A stretch of 64,000 nt of DNA from Chryseobacterium sp. JM1 (GCF_000737715.1 NZ_JPRN01000003.1:1-64000), one strand, 5' to 3'. Positions 26,497 to 35,568 are shown, counted from the first letter of the stretch. Program-made: numbers and translations. The notes: a model not told the origin generated them from the letters alone.

Positions 26497-26982
26497 TTAT
26501 TTTTTAGGTTTCAAAGAGAAATTGTCTACATAAACGGCCTGATGTATACCATTCAACATTACTTTCAGACCCAAATGAGTGTCTTTTTGTAAAGTGATCT
26601 CAAATGTTTTTTTATCACCTGTTATCTTGGATGGCTTAGCTATTGAAACAAACGATTTTGCATCGGATGCATTGCTTATGGAGAAAAGTTCCAGGGTAGT
26701 TTCTCCTCCGTTATCTGAAACATCAAGAGTCAGTGTATAGGTTCCTCCCTTAATTTTTGGAGTGACTAAATACATATTTTCTCCCGGGTTGGTCATCGAA
26801 TAAAATATGATTTTTTTATCACCGGCGTAGAGCATTGCTTTTCCCTGTTGAGCCGTCCAGCATTTGTTCATTTCTTTCCATGTATCAAAATTTTCTGTAA
26901 TGGTGGATACGGTGGTACACTGTGCTTTTGCTGTTAGAAATCCTCCTAAAGTCACTATTCCTGCAAATACGATTCTTCTCAT
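26497..26982 (-). CDS. Secreted choice-of-anchor J-like beta-sandwich protein
   Basis: I start at the ATG at 26982, where a clean Sec signal begins (MRRIVFAGIVTLGGFLTAKAQ); a longer frame to 27027 adds 15 residues ahead of it. The 161-residue protein has the jelly-roll pattern of choice-of-anchor J/MAM-like domains: TENFDTWKEMNKCWTAQQG, YLVTPKIKGGTYTLTLDVSD, and the closing strand VYVDNFSLKPK. Such domains occur in larger type IX-secreted surface proteins; here the domain stands alone with no C-terminal sorting domain. Export to the periplasm or surface is predicted, and ligand binding is possible. Confidence 0.7.
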   Translation of the reverse strand: MRRIVFAGIVTLGGFLTAKAQCTTVSTITENFDTWKEMNKCWTAQQGKAMLYAGDKKIIFYSMTNPGENMYLVTPKIKGGTYTLTLDVSDNGGETTLELFSISNASDAKSFVSIAKPSKITGDKKTFEITLQKDTHLGLKVMLNGIHQAVYVDNFSLKPKK

Positions 26983-27197
26983 ATATTGTTTACATATTAT
27001 CAGGTAAAAATAGTCAAAAAAGGTCATATCGGAAAGTTATTTTTAATTAATCCAGATTAAAATAAACTAAGTTTGGGATAATAACATTGAGATGATAAAA
27101 CTGAAAAAAGACAGATTGAAATTACTTTTTTCCTTGTGATAATGCTTAACATCCTGATAGACTGACAAGTATTTCTGATTGTTTCCTGTATATTCAA

Positions 27198-27254
27198 TAG
27201 GGGCGGGCTTCAGCCCGCCTACAGGATATACCTGTTGCAAAAGGCTTTAGCCAA
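27198..27254. repeat. REP-like palindromic element
   Basis: Two palindromes follow each other: GGCGGGCTTCAGCCCGCC at 27202-27219, perfectly symmetric with 8-bp arms around TC, and GGCTTTAGCC at 27243-27252. The G+C content is far above that of the flanking DNA. The form suits a dispersed REP-type element in the gap between 26982 and 27325. Nothing else is seen in this gap apart from the terminator. Confidence 0.6.
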
Positions 27255-27289
27255 AACTTAGACGCCAGGATTTTCTTCGAACTCACGGT

Positions 27290-27325
27290 AAAATAAAGAA
27301 ACCGATAAGAAGTGATCAGTTTCTT
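27290..27325 (-). terminator. Intrinsic terminator of the LuxR-type regulator gene
   Basis: On the minus strand AAGAAACTGAT pairs with ATCGGTTTCTT (11 bp with one G-T pair), followed by TATTTTACC. The hairpin begins at the last base of the regulator's stop codon. Confidence 0.75.
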
Positions 27326-27954
27326 CACTCCCGAACCAATCCGTATTCCATGGCTAATTTGATAGCCGTGCTTAAATTAGTGGTTTTGAATTTTACAATC
27401 AGGTTTTTGCGGTGACTTTCCACTGTGTGCGGGCTTATAAACAGCTTATCGGCTATCTGAATGGTGGTAAGACCTAAAGATGCCTCCAGTAAAATTTCCT
27501 TTTCTCGGCGGGTTAATTTGGGGACTGCATTCAATCCTGAATTCGTTTTCATCTCTACAATTTTTTGGGTCTGATTGCACAGGAATTTCTCACCCTTAAG
27601 GATCGTTTGTATGCCCAAAATGATTTCCGTGACCAGAGCATTCTTCTGAATGTAGCCCATAGCGCCTTCTTCCAGGGTACTGTTGATGACGGCAAATTCA
27701 TTATGCACACTCAGCATCATGATCTGGGTAGCCGGATGTTTTTTTAATATAGGTTTAATCAAATCTATACTGTTTCCATCGGCAAGGTTAATGTCCAGTA
27801 ATAAAACATCTATAATCTGGTTTTCCAGTCCTGTAAGAAGTTCATTTGAAGAGGAGTAGCAGCCGACAATCGTAAAGTTCTCCTGTTGGGAGAGAATATT
27901 TTTTAAGCCTTCCAGCAATAATGGGTGATCATCGGTTATAGCAATTTTAATCAT
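27325..27954 (-). CDS. NarL/LuxR-family response regulator
   Basis: This 209-residue regulator has a receiver domain (ITDDHPLLLEGL acidic pair near 7-8; phosphorylated Asp in DVLLLDINLADG near residue 55; Lys in GYIQKNALV near 104). A LuxR-type helix-turn-helix occupies about 145-205 (LTRREKEILLEASLGLTTIQ, LFISPHTVESHRKNL). It starts 9 bases after the stop of the TPR histidine kinase gene and is its likely partner. NarL-type regulators bind short palindromes as dimers; the targets are not visible. A terminator follows directly. Confidence 0.93.
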   Translation of the reverse strand: MIKIAITDDHPLLLEGLKNILSQQENFTIVGCYSSSNELLTGLENQIIDVLLLDINLADGNSIDLIKPILKKHPATQIMMLSVHNEFAVINSTLEEGAMGYIQKNALVTEIILGIQTILKGEKFLCNQTQKIVEMKTNSGLNAVPKLTRREKEILLEASLGLTTIQIADKLFISPHTVESHRKNLIVKFKTTNLSTAIKLAMEYGLVRE

Positions 27955-27963
27955 GGTTTGTTT

Positions 27964-30201
27964 TTATTTTGGAAATTTAATTTCAATATTGGTTCCTATA
28001 TGGATCTGGGAATCGATCTGCAGAGTGCCTTTCAGGAACTCAACGCGTGAACGGATATTGTGAAATCCTGCGGAATGAGCGTGATTCAGGATCTTGATGT
28101 CAAAGCCTTCTCCATCATCTTCCACGATAATCACATAATCGGATTCATTTTCGATAAACTGAATAATGATCTGCTCTGCAGCGGCATGTTTGACTGCATT
28201 ATTGACCAATTCCTGAACAATTCTGTAGACCAGCAACTGACTTTCCAATGGCAGCTGATTTGAATAATGTAGAAACTGGACATCTACATCCAGCGTCGGA
28301 GTCGCCATTCGGGAAACATATTCCATCAAAGTTTCCTGAAGGCCATACTTCAGTAACAGATCCGGCATCAGATTATGTGCAACACGGCGAAGTTCGTCTA
28401 CTGCAATATCGATCTGCGCCATGGATCGCTCTATTTGCGGCTGATGTTGATCACTGGATTTATCTTTTAGTAAAAACAGATTCATTTTGGTTCCGGACAA
28501 TAAACTTCCGAGGCCGTCGTGCAGATCCCGGGCTATTCTTCCTCTTTCCTGTTCCTGACCTTCAAGCATCAGCGTAAGATTGGATATTTTTGAGTCTTGT
28601 ATCACCTTATCCATTTCAAGAAGATGTAATTTTTCTTTTTGCTTAATGCCTTTTGTCCTCTGAAAATAAGCATACAGCAGCAAAATGAGCAGTAAAGAAA
28701 CAGAAGCAATCAACCCGATATAAAAGGTATTGATCTTCTCCTTATAATCCACCCGGGCTTTATACAGATCTACTTCCCGTTTTCTATTAGAAGATTCCAG
28801 CTGTGATAAACGGAGTTCCTGAGCTTTTTTACTGTTTTCTATTTCAGTTAATTCCAGTTTTCTAAACTGATTTTCTTTCGTTAATTCCAGATTTTCCAGT
28901 TTCTGAGCCTGTTGCAGACTGTGCCAGCTCATTTCCTTAAGACGCTGTTCCTGCTTTTCAGAGGCTAATTGCAGACGGAGCAACTGTTGCTTTTGCTTTT
29001 CCCTTTCATACTGGATTTCCAATCTTTTACCCAAGGCTGTATTTTTCTGATCATAAATCTGCTTAAAGGTTTCTATATATTTCTTTTGGTAAAATATGGC
29101 TTCTTTAAAATTGTTTTCATTTTGAAAAAGTTGGGAAAGATTTTCAAAAATAGAAAGCTTGACCTGCGGATCTTCAATATTGTTATACTCCGATTCTGCC
29201 AATGCCGTCATCAGATAGTTTTTCGCGTCTTCCTGATGACCATTCTGCAAAGCTAATTCTGCCAGAATACCGTTTGCGGACGCTGCATGGTCATGATTTC
29301 CTGTTGCGGTACCCTGAGTTTTAGCGAGATTGGCATAATACAGCACCTTGTCTCTGTAGGATTCAGGGAAATAATTTAAATACAGATTAGCCAGATTGAT
29401 CGCTACAAAAGAAAGTGTGGAAGGAATAGGCATACGCGCCTTATTGGCTTTATAAGTCTCTATTGCTTTGAGATAATACGATTCTGCCAGGGTGATAAAA
29501 GCTTTATTATCGGTAGATTCATAGCGTTTTTCATACATATAGCCCATCGCCATATAAGAATCGAACAAATTCATGGGATCTTTCTGCTGTAAGGCAATTT
29601 CCAGGGATAGCTTACTGTATTTTTCCTGCAGCTGATATTCATTCCAGTCAGCATAAATACTGTTCAATTCCCGGTATACCGAGGCTTTTCTATTATTTAA
29701 ACTTTCAGAATTGGGTGCTTTTTCATACAGCGAGAGGGCTTTTAAAAAATAGCGAACTGCTTCAGCTTCTTTATTATTGCGGGCACGGATCCACCCAATT
29801 CCATAGGCTACATAGCCTTTTGTTTCCTGATCTTTTGTTTTTGTTTCGTAGAACTGGGCGAGTCTGGATGCATTTTCATAGGCTTTAACATTGTCCAGCA
29901 GCCTGTAGTTGATTGCTGAAATAATGTATAAATAAGCCGCATATTTTCCATCCGGTTCCTTTTTAGCATAAGCAATATTTTCATTTAAAATGGCAATCGC
30001 TTTATCTTCCTGTTTATTGAAAAATAGAGCCTGTGCATATTTTCCGGTCATCATCATTCGCTGGGTACTTCCCGGTTTGTACTTTTTGTACAGCTGTTCC
30101 GGGCTGTTGGAAAGTTCCTGAGCTGATGCAGCATGACCCGCTAAGACAAGACATAGAAAGAGAATGGGGAAGCGTAAAAAGGAAAAAAAATTAATCAGCA
30201 T
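27964..30201 (-). CDS. TPR-containing sensor histidine kinase (HisKA_3 type)
   Basis: This 745-residue protein begins with a Sec-type signal (to about residue 28, ending AASAQ). Tetratricopeptide repeats (about 50-385) follow in the periplasm, then a long coiled coil (about 390-480), one membrane helix (about 490-512, FYIGLIASVSLLLILLLYAYF) and a second short coiled coil. The kinase core is last: HisKA_3 motif RGRIARDLHDGLGSLLSG (His near 561), N box VQELVNNAVKHAA and G box EDDGEGFD. This architecture is typical of Bacteroidota NarX-like kinases that read an extracytoplasmic signal through TPRs. It phosphorylates the LuxR-type regulator encoded 9 bases downstream. Confidence 0.92.
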   Translation of the reverse strand: MLINFFSFLRFPILFLCLVLAGHAASAQELSNSPEQLYKKYKPGSTQRMMMTGKYAQALFFNKQEDKAIAILNENIAYAKKEPDGKYAAYLYIISAINYRLLDNVKAYENASRLAQFYETKTKDQETKGYVAYGIGWIRARNNKEAEAVRYFLKALSLYEKAPNSESLNNRKASVYRELNSIYADWNEYQLQEKYSKLSLEIALQQKDPMNLFDSYMAMGYMYEKRYESTDNKAFITLAESYYLKAIETYKANKARMPIPSTLSFVAINLANLYLNYFPESYRDKVLYYANLAKTQGTATGNHDHAASANGILAELALQNGHQEDAKNYLMTALAESEYNNIEDPQVKLSIFENLSQLFQNENNFKEAIFYQKKYIETFKQIYDQKNTALGKRLEIQYEREKQKQQLLRLQLASEKQEQRLKEMSWHSLQQAQKLENLELTKENQFRKLELTEIENSKKAQELRLSQLESSNRKREVDLYKARVDYKEKINTFYIGLIASVSLLLILLLYAYFQRTKGIKQKEKLHLLEMDKVIQDSKISNLTLMLEGQEQERGRIARDLHDGLGSLLSGTKMNLFLLKDKSSDQHQPQIERSMAQIDIAVDELRRVAHNLMPDLLLKYGLQETLMEYVSRMATPTLDVDVQFLHYSNQLPLESQLLVYRIVQELVNNAVKHAAAEQIIIQFIENESDYVIIVEDDGEGFDIKILNHAHSAGFHNIRSRVEFLKGTLQIDSQIHIGTNIEIKFPK

Positions 30202-30352
30202 TGTTCAGGATATAGAGAAGGCAAAGTTATTACTTTGCGGTTTCTCACGGGTTATATTTCATATTCAATTTAAACAAAATGACAGTGAATACCGTCATAG
30301 ATGAGCCCCTTCATAGATAAAACCAAAACTCGTTATTCTTGTGCGTTTTTTC

Positions 30353-30416
30353 AATCCCTGTTTTCAGCTAATTTTAAGGATGAGACCGAACTGAACAAAT
30401 TGGCTGAAAACAGGGA
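30353..30416. repeat. Inverted repeat, arm shared with 32086-32107
   Basis: ATCCCTGTTTTCAGCTAATTT at 30354-30374 faces AAATTGGCTGAAAACAGGGAT at 30396-30416, about 21 bp of stem with one mismatch around a 21-base loop. The right arm is nearly repeated at 32086-32107. A second 8-bp hairpin, CACAAATT/AATTTGTG, follows at 30438-30462. These occupy most of the 359-base gap between the divergent kinase and lipoprotein genes. No ORF is seen in the gap. Confidence 0.65.
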
Positions 30417-30560
30417 TGTTTTATCATGATTTTTTTGCACAAATTTGCCTTTAGAATTTGTGAAGACAAATAGTATAATCAAAATGGAGATGAATAAATG
30501 TAATTTTGATTCAGAAGGTGTCCCATCGTCGGAAGCCTATCATCAATAAAGAGCAAAACA

Positions 30561-31367
30561 ATGAAGAAAACAATTTTGATTTTTTTACCCTTACTAATGA
30601 CGATTTCCTGTAAAGATAAAAAGCAGGAAACAAAAAATAAAACAGTGCCGCCTCAGGCACAGGTTCAGCTTAGTAAAGATTCAGCGGATCTGAAACAGAA
30701 TCCGGTTGAAGAACCAACGGAAGCTATCAGTATTCTTCTCCCTAAAGAATACCGGGACTTTGGAAAAGACAATGAAGTCAACGGACTTGCAAAGGATTGG
30801 CTGGACTTATATCAAAAGGACGGAAAATTTTATTTGAGTAAAGCAGATTATACCATTTCAAGCGGATATTCTGAATGTTCAGGAGATTCTACGAAAATCA
30901 TTCATTCTAAAAATAACAGTCTTTTACTCATAGGCCATTCACGATTGACATTGGGTGAAATAAAGACAGTGAAAATTACAAAAAATAAAATTTGGCCAAC
31001 AGAAAAACTGAAATTCCGCTTTGGAAATGAAGAATATACATTGCGGGCAGAAGGAAAGGTACTGTCATCAGAAAAAGTACACACGGATGAAGGTGAGGAG
31101 CTCTATCAGAATGTAAAGGATTATAAGCTTTATCTGTCAGCCAATAATGCTCCGGAAACCTTGTTTTTACAGGAAGAATCATTCAATGATACTTTTGTTG
31201 AACTGCTTTTCATAGGAGATATTGACAAGGATGGAAAACCAGATTTTATTTTCGGGGCCAACAGAGATTATGAGGAAGAACGGGTGATTCTCTATCTTTC
31301 TTCTCAAGCGAAAAAAGGAAAACTCATTAAAAAAGCAGCAGAAATAGCCATTCAGTTTGATTGTTAA
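30561..31367 (+). CDS. Lipoprotein with EF-hand/FG-GAP-like calcium loop
   Basis: This 268-residue protein has a lipoprotein signal (MKKTILIFLPLLMTISC, Cys17) and a Lys/Glu/Pro-rich spacer (18-60). A soluble domain ends in FIGDIDKDGKPDFIFGANRD (about 221-240), a D-x-D-x-D-G calcium-binding loop as seen in FG-GAP/VCBS repeats. The rest shows beta strands such as IWPTEKLKFRFGNEEYTLRA. It is the first of three plus-strand genes (30561-33795) encoding exported proteins. No specific family is recognised and the role is unknown. Confidence 0.6.
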   Translation: MKKTILIFLPLLMTISCKDKKQETKNKTVPPQAQVQLSKDSADLKQNPVEEPTEAISILLPKEYRDFGKDNEVNGLAKDWLDLYQKDGKFYLSKADYTISSGYSECSGDSTKIIHSKNNSLLLIGHSRLTLGEIKTVKITKNKIWPTEKLKFRFGNEEYTLRAEGKVLSSEKVHTDEGEELYQNVKDYKLYLSANNAPETLFLQEESFNDTFVELLFIGDIDKDGKPDFIFGANRDYEEERVILYLSSQAKKGKLIKKAAEIAIQFDC

Positions 31368-31395
31368 AACCATCGCAAGAGAAAACAGTAAAACA

Positions 31396-32007
31396 ATGAG
31401 AAAGACCGTTTTTAATTTTTTGTTATTAGGAACAGTGATTTCCTGCCAGGAAAAAATACATAATTCAGAGAACAAAGAAAATCAATACATCAATGAAGCT
31501 CAGGCTGCCCGTAATGATTCAGTAAATGCTCAGTTTTCTTTTATGAACGTTCCTATGGAAGAATTACCGGTATCGGAAACCAACAGGTTTGAGACTTTTG
31601 ACGAAGCGTACAGAAAAAAACATCCTTCAGAAAGAGTGTATGCTAAATTGTCCAATGAACAGGTAGAAAAGCTGGGTTTGCAGAAGTGGTTGAAATCCGG
31701 TAAAAACGTTACAGTAAATTACCAGCTGTCCTTTCCCGGAAACTTCAAAACTTTTGTATTGACTTATCTGGACAGGGACAGTGAACTTAAAACCCTTATG
31801 GTAACGTTTGATAGAAACTATAAAAAAATTGACGAACTGCTGGTTGCTTATGATGGAAGTCCCAGGTTTTCGAATTCGACCACAAGCTCGATTTCCAGTT
31901 CTAATATCTCGGTGCATAACGTTTATAGGGCATCGAGACGATCAGAAACCATAAACTCGTCATACCTCATCAGGGAAACCGGTAAATTTGAAAAGCGGAA
32001 AAAATAA
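31396..32007 (+). CDS. Lipoprotein of unknown function
   Basis: I start at the ATG at 31396, where MRKTVFNFLLLGTVISC forms a lipoprotein signal (Cys17). A frame from 31357 would add 13 residues and overlap the previous gene. The mature protein, about 187 residues, has YAKLSNEQVEKLGLQKWLKS, VNYQLSFPGNFKTFVLTYLD and a serine-rich stretch near 165-180 (RFSNSTTSSISSSNIS). It starts 28 bases after the preceding lipoprotein stop and is probably in the same operon. No family recognised. Confidence 0.6.
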   Translation: MRKTVFNFLLLGTVISCQEKIHNSENKENQYINEAQAARNDSVNAQFSFMNVPMEELPVSETNRFETFDEAYRKKHPSERVYAKLSNEQVEKLGLQKWLKSGKNVTVNYQLSFPGNFKTFVLTYLDRDSELKTLMVTFDRNYKKIDELLVAYDGSPRFSNSTTSSISSSNISVHNVYRASRRSETINSSYLIRETGKFEKRKK

Positions 32008-32084
32008 ACCATGAAAACAAATAAGATCTGTAAAACTCATCCATCCATTCCTCTTTTATTATTTTATTTCGAAACGGGTAAGGG

Positions 32085-32192
32085 CACAAATTAGCTGAAA
32101 GCAGGGATTTTATACGGTGATGCTTTTACAGATCTTTGTTTATAATTATTTCGGACCCAAAAACACAATGATGAAATTTTTCTATGGGTCCG
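32085..32192. repeat. Second repeat arm and an 8-bp inverted repeat
   Basis: ACAAATTAGCTGAAAGCAGGGAT at 32086-32107 is a near copy of the right arm of the inverted repeat at 30394-30416. Downstream, CGGACCCA (32152-32159) faces TGGGTCCG (32185-32192), a perfect 8-bp inverted repeat around 25 bases. Both lie in the 5' region of the gene at 32257. Confidence 0.55.
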
Positions 32193-32256
32193 GAAAAGAT
32201 GATGCAGAACTATAATGAGAGGAGGTGAAATTCCCTGTCTAAACCATTTAAAAAAT

Positions 32257-33795
32257 ATGAAAAAATTATTTACATCAGCGGTTTTTGCCCTGATCATAAG
32301 CATTCACGCCAGTGCACAGGAGAAAATGTACTTTGATGAAAACTGGGAGAAAACCACTCAGAGCAAAATGGAGTATTACCGGGAAACAGAGCGTAAAGGA
32401 AAACTTACTTTAATCAGAGACTTTTATAAGAACGGAACACTTCAGATGGAAGGTCTTGTTTCTGATGCTACACCCGGAAATGAAGTCTATGAAGGCAAAA
32501 TCACCTGGTACACTGCGGAAGGCAAAGTATTGAGTACAGGGACGTTCTCAGGAGGCAACCAGGTAGGACCGGCAAAGACTTTTGATCAGCAGGGAAGAGT
32601 GCAGGAGGATTTGGTTTATAAAGCAGACGGTACTTTTACAGGGACCATCTACAACTATAAAAACCCGGAAGAAATGTCTTATAACAATACTGTTACCACG
32701 TATGATACTCCAGACAGTTTCAAATCGGTTGTATATGATGAAGATATTAAAGGAATCCGTTATGAAACTATCAGCAACAGCAAAGAAGAACTTTTTGAAA
32801 CTAAATACTATGGCAATAAAGGGAAATATATCGGATCAAACAGCTCCGGAAGTTCCAGCGATAAGGTGTTGGTAGAGTATTATCAGGACCCGATGAAGGT
32901 TTCCAAAATTGAAAAACAGAACAAAGACGGAATCGTAACAGAAATTACCATCTACTCCAAAAGCGGTGGAATTCTTCAGGAAGACAGGAAAAACAAAAAA
33001 GGCGGCTATCAGAAAACCTATGATGAAACGGGTAAGCAGATCGGTAATCTTACTTACATTTATGATAAGGAAACTGAGTATTACAAGCCACAGGACGGCG
33101 AGGATTATCAGTTTAATTATGATTTTTCCGGCTTCTCAGCTATCGATGTTTATAAAAATGGCTCTTTAATCCTGAATAAGTATTTTGATGAAAATGGAAA
33201 ATTATCTTCCGAGCAGTTCATAAAAGAGGAGATGACCCAGGAGATCAGATATTATCATCCGGACGGAAAACAAAGAGGCGCATTAGCTTATAAAGACGGG
33301 ATGCCTTATGACGGGACGCTGTACGAAGGACTTATTGAACAGAAGTATAAGGATGGTCTTTTAATACATTCCAAATCTTTCAGGGACGAGGAAAAATTAA
33401 AAGTGGAAACAAAGATTAATGCAGATCAGAGCGGATACAATTCCACGGTTTATGATGAAAACGGTGCTATTACTTACACCTACAGCCAACCGCTGGAACA
33501 GGAAGATGGTTTCACAGGGCAGATTGTACAGTATGTGAAAGGAAAAGCGGCCAATAAATCCGTGGTAAAAGATGGTATCCTTCAAAGCGGAAAAATCAAA
33601 TACAAATCTGAATACGGTTTTAAAGAACTGGAGCGCAGCGGAAAGTGGGTTCTGATCAAAATTTCTAACCCTGAAGGGAAATTAATTCAGGAGTCTAAAG
33701 TCCTGGCAGAAATGGAAGAGACAGATCTTTACAGCCCGCTCAACACATTGATTACAGAAGCTGATCTTCAGTATGAATTTTATGAATCTTTATAA
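32257..33795 (+). CDS. Secreted YwqK/MORN-repeat-like protein
   Basis: I start at the ATG at 32257, which opens a Sec signal (MKKLFTSAVFALIISIHASAQ). A frame from 32215 would hide it. The 512-residue protein carries repeated short beta-hairpin units of the MORN/YwqK type, for example KNGTLQMEGLVSD, YEGKITWYTAEGKVLSTGTF, YHPDGKQRGALAYKDGMPYD and YDGTLYEGLIEQKYKDGLL. YwqK is annotated as an antitoxin-like component, but in Bacteroidota such proteins are mostly exported and of unknown role. The sequence GAGAGGAGGTGAA about 35 bases upstream is SD-like but too distant to set the start. Confidence 0.75.
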   Translation: MKKLFTSAVFALIISIHASAQEKMYFDENWEKTTQSKMEYYRETERKGKLTLIRDFYKNGTLQMEGLVSDATPGNEVYEGKITWYTAEGKVLSTGTFSGGNQVGPAKTFDQQGRVQEDLVYKADGTFTGTIYNYKNPEEMSYNNTVTTYDTPDSFKSVVYDEDIKGIRYETISNSKEELFETKYYGNKGKYIGSNSSGSSSDKVLVEYYQDPMKVSKIEKQNKDGIVTEITIYSKSGGILQEDRKNKKGGYQKTYDETGKQIGNLTYIYDKETEYYKPQDGEDYQFNYDFSGFSAIDVYKNGSLILNKYFDENGKLSSEQFIKEEMTQEIRYYHPDGKQRGALAYKDGMPYDGTLYEGLIEQKYKDGLLIHSKSFRDEEKLKVETKINADQSGYNSTVYDENGAITYTYSQPLEQEDGFTGQIVQYVKGKAANKSVVKDGILQSGKIKYKSEYGFKELERSGKWVLIKISNPEGKLIQESKVLAEMEETDLYSPLNTLITEADLQYEFYESL

Positions 33796-33889
33796 AGTAA
33801 CCTGATTTTGAAAGAGTTATGAGTTGTAAAGGATGAGTGATGAGTTTCAGAGGCAAGAGGTAAGGAATTTGGGATCAATTGCAAAACTG
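33796..33889. other. Intergenic stretch without recognised features
   Basis: This short region after the MORN-like gene contains only degenerate GAGTTATGAGTT/GATGAGTGATGAG units. No ORF or terminator was seen. Confidence 0.4.
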
Positions 33890-34085
33890 GTGAGCCGATA
33901 AGCTTTTTTAAACGCAAAGCTTCATCTTCTTAACGTTTAGTTTTGAGTAAGGCAAAGAATGTGACTGCGTCACTGATGAAGCTATCGGTATACAACATCC
34001 GCTTAATCGAATCAATGAAATTGATTCCGCCTTTGCTTCCCTTTATTAACAGGATCATCAGTTTCTTTGCGTCAAAAAAAGATTA
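33890..34085. repeat. Structured dispersed repeat, copy A
   Basis: This gap holds several hairpins: GTGACTGCGTCAC at 33961-33973, GAATCAAT-GAA-ATTGATTC at 34009-34027, and an outer imperfect pair between CCGATAAGCTT near 33896 and AAGCTATCGG near 33980. The run from TGAAGC to CTTTGCGT aligns with the sequence at 39050-39137. In that second copy the inner hairpin has a different stem but the same GAA loop. Confidence 0.65.
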
Positions 34086-34195
34086 TTAGTTTCACGGGTT
34101 TTGAAGTTGATCCAGTATACGGATTTGAAAGGCCGTTCCCGGTTTAAACCCTGCATCCCGAAACATAATGAACTGCTAAAATTCAAAAAAAAATC

Positions 34196-34250
34196 CCAAA
34201 TCTCTACTTTCATATCTGAAATCTGATGTCTGAAATCTGAGATCTAAAAA
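34196..34250. repeat. Low-complexity TCTGAAATCTGATG repeat
   Basis: Tandem degenerate units (ATCTGAAATCTGATGTCTG and AAATCTGAGATCT) contain the reverse complement of a sequence at about 21105-21119. No coding potential is seen. Confidence 0.5.
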
Positions 34251-34311
34251 AAATCTTAACCCGAACTCATATTAAGTTACCTTTTTGAAACCACGCCATC
34301 AACCACATACC

Positions 34312-34896
34312 ATGATCAATAACAAACTTTTAACCCTATCCCTTTTTACCGCCCTGACCATTATAAGCTGTCAGAACGATAAAAAAGAACAACCCAAAAA
34401 CGAAATAACCCGAAAACCCACCAATCATAAACCATCCAGCCAACCGCAGGAAAATCATTCACCAAAATCAAATCCCAATATAAAGGACAACGTGGTTTTA
34501 TCACAAAAACACAGTCCAAATACAATTTCCTGCGATTTGGATGGAGATCAATTACCGGACACGGTGAAAATTGTTCAAAACACAGACAATAAAAAATACG
34601 GCCTGGAAATTATGTTTGGCAACAAAAAAGTGGAATATTTGGGCATGGGAAAAGAGATTTTGGGTCAGGGATTTGATGATATCGACTGGGTCGGTGTGTT
34701 TGAAAAAGCGCCCAAAGGTGAAATCTACTGGAATAACGTCAATGAAAATGGAGACATCATGAGCGACGAAGAAGTAAAGGAATCCGATAAAATCAAACTG
34801 CCCAATGACGGAATTTTTATCCATCAGGAAGAAGCCTGTGGTGGCGGAATCATCTATTTGAAAGACGGAAAATTTGAATGGATACAGCAGGAGTAG
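34312..34896 (+). CDS. Lipoprotein with calcium-loop-like motif
   Basis: I start at the ATG at 34312; a TTG at 34285 would add nine residues. The 194-residue protein has a lipoprotein signal (LFTALTIISC, Cys near 20), then a Lys/Pro/Asn-rich linker to about residue 65. A small domain includes ISCDLDGDQLPDTVKIV, a D-x-D-x-D calcium-type loop similar to the one in the lipoprotein at 30561. The C-terminal part contains IFIHQEEACGGGIIYLKDG. The family is not recognised; calcium binding at the cell surface is suggested by the loop. Confidence 0.6.
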   Translation: MINNKLLTLSLFTALTIISCQNDKKEQPKNEITRKPTNHKPSSQPQENHSPKSNPNIKDNVVLSQKHSPNTISCDLDGDQLPDTVKIVQNTDNKKYGLEIMFGNKKVEYLGMGKEILGQGFDDIDWVGVFEKAPKGEIYWNNVNENGDIMSDEEVKESDKIKLPNDGIFIHQEEACGGGIIYLKDGKFEWIQQE

Positions 34897-35038
34897 AATA
34901 GCCGGATGTATACAAGTTTTAATAAGTGTTCATCGGAAATCCGAAAATTTAAAAACTTTTAAGTATTATTGAAAGAAGTAAGAGTAGGTATCCAAAACCA
35001 AATTCCTATTGTAAAGAACTTAAAGCCAAATAAAAACG

Positions 35039-35506
35039 ATGAGAATCAATTACTCAATGGTGCTGTATCTTTTATGCATTCCTTTAGGATGGAATTTTGC
35101 CTTGTCTGGTGTTGAAAATTTGTCTGCTTCACGGACCGTATGTTTCATGATAGCCTTATTGATGACCATTTATGGAGGATTTCTTAATGCGAAACATCAA
35201 ATGAAATACCGGTCTGTTCTTTGGATATTTTTCGTCAATCTGCTTTTAATATTGGGGTATATCATTTCAAATGGAGGCACTGGAAATGCTTCTATATTCG
35301 GTGGCAACAATTGGACATTAGGATTTTTTCTGATGCACTATTGGCTAAATATGCATTGGACTTATTTAGGCTTTTTAAATCTTCCATTGTTCGATGATGA
35401 TTTTACCTTCTTATTGATTGGAATGTCCAGTTCTTTTCTATTTCCGTCGATTGGTTTTCTGATAGGGAAATTTTGGCACAAAAGATCAGATAAGCTGATG
35501 AAGTAA
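35039..35506 (+). CDS. Four-helix membrane protein of unknown function
   Basis: This 155-residue protein has four hydrophobic segments (about 7-23, 34-48, 60-80 and 125-147) and an aromatic-rich loop with NNWTLGFFLMHYWLNMHWTY. No enzyme motif or known family is recognised. It is a single gene followed by a clear terminator. Confidence 0.55.
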   Translation: MRINYSMVLYLLCIPLGWNFALSGVENLSASRTVCFMIALLMTIYGGFLNAKHQMKYRSVLWIFFVNLLLILGYIISNGGTGNASIFGGNNWTLGFFLMHYWLNMHWTYLGFLNLPLFDDDFTFLLIGMSSSFLFPSIGFLIGKFWHKRSDKLMK

Positions 35507-35568
35507 AGAAGTAGTAAGAGTTTACTTTCTGAAATTGAAGTAAAGGATTTAGTAATTGATATATTTAG

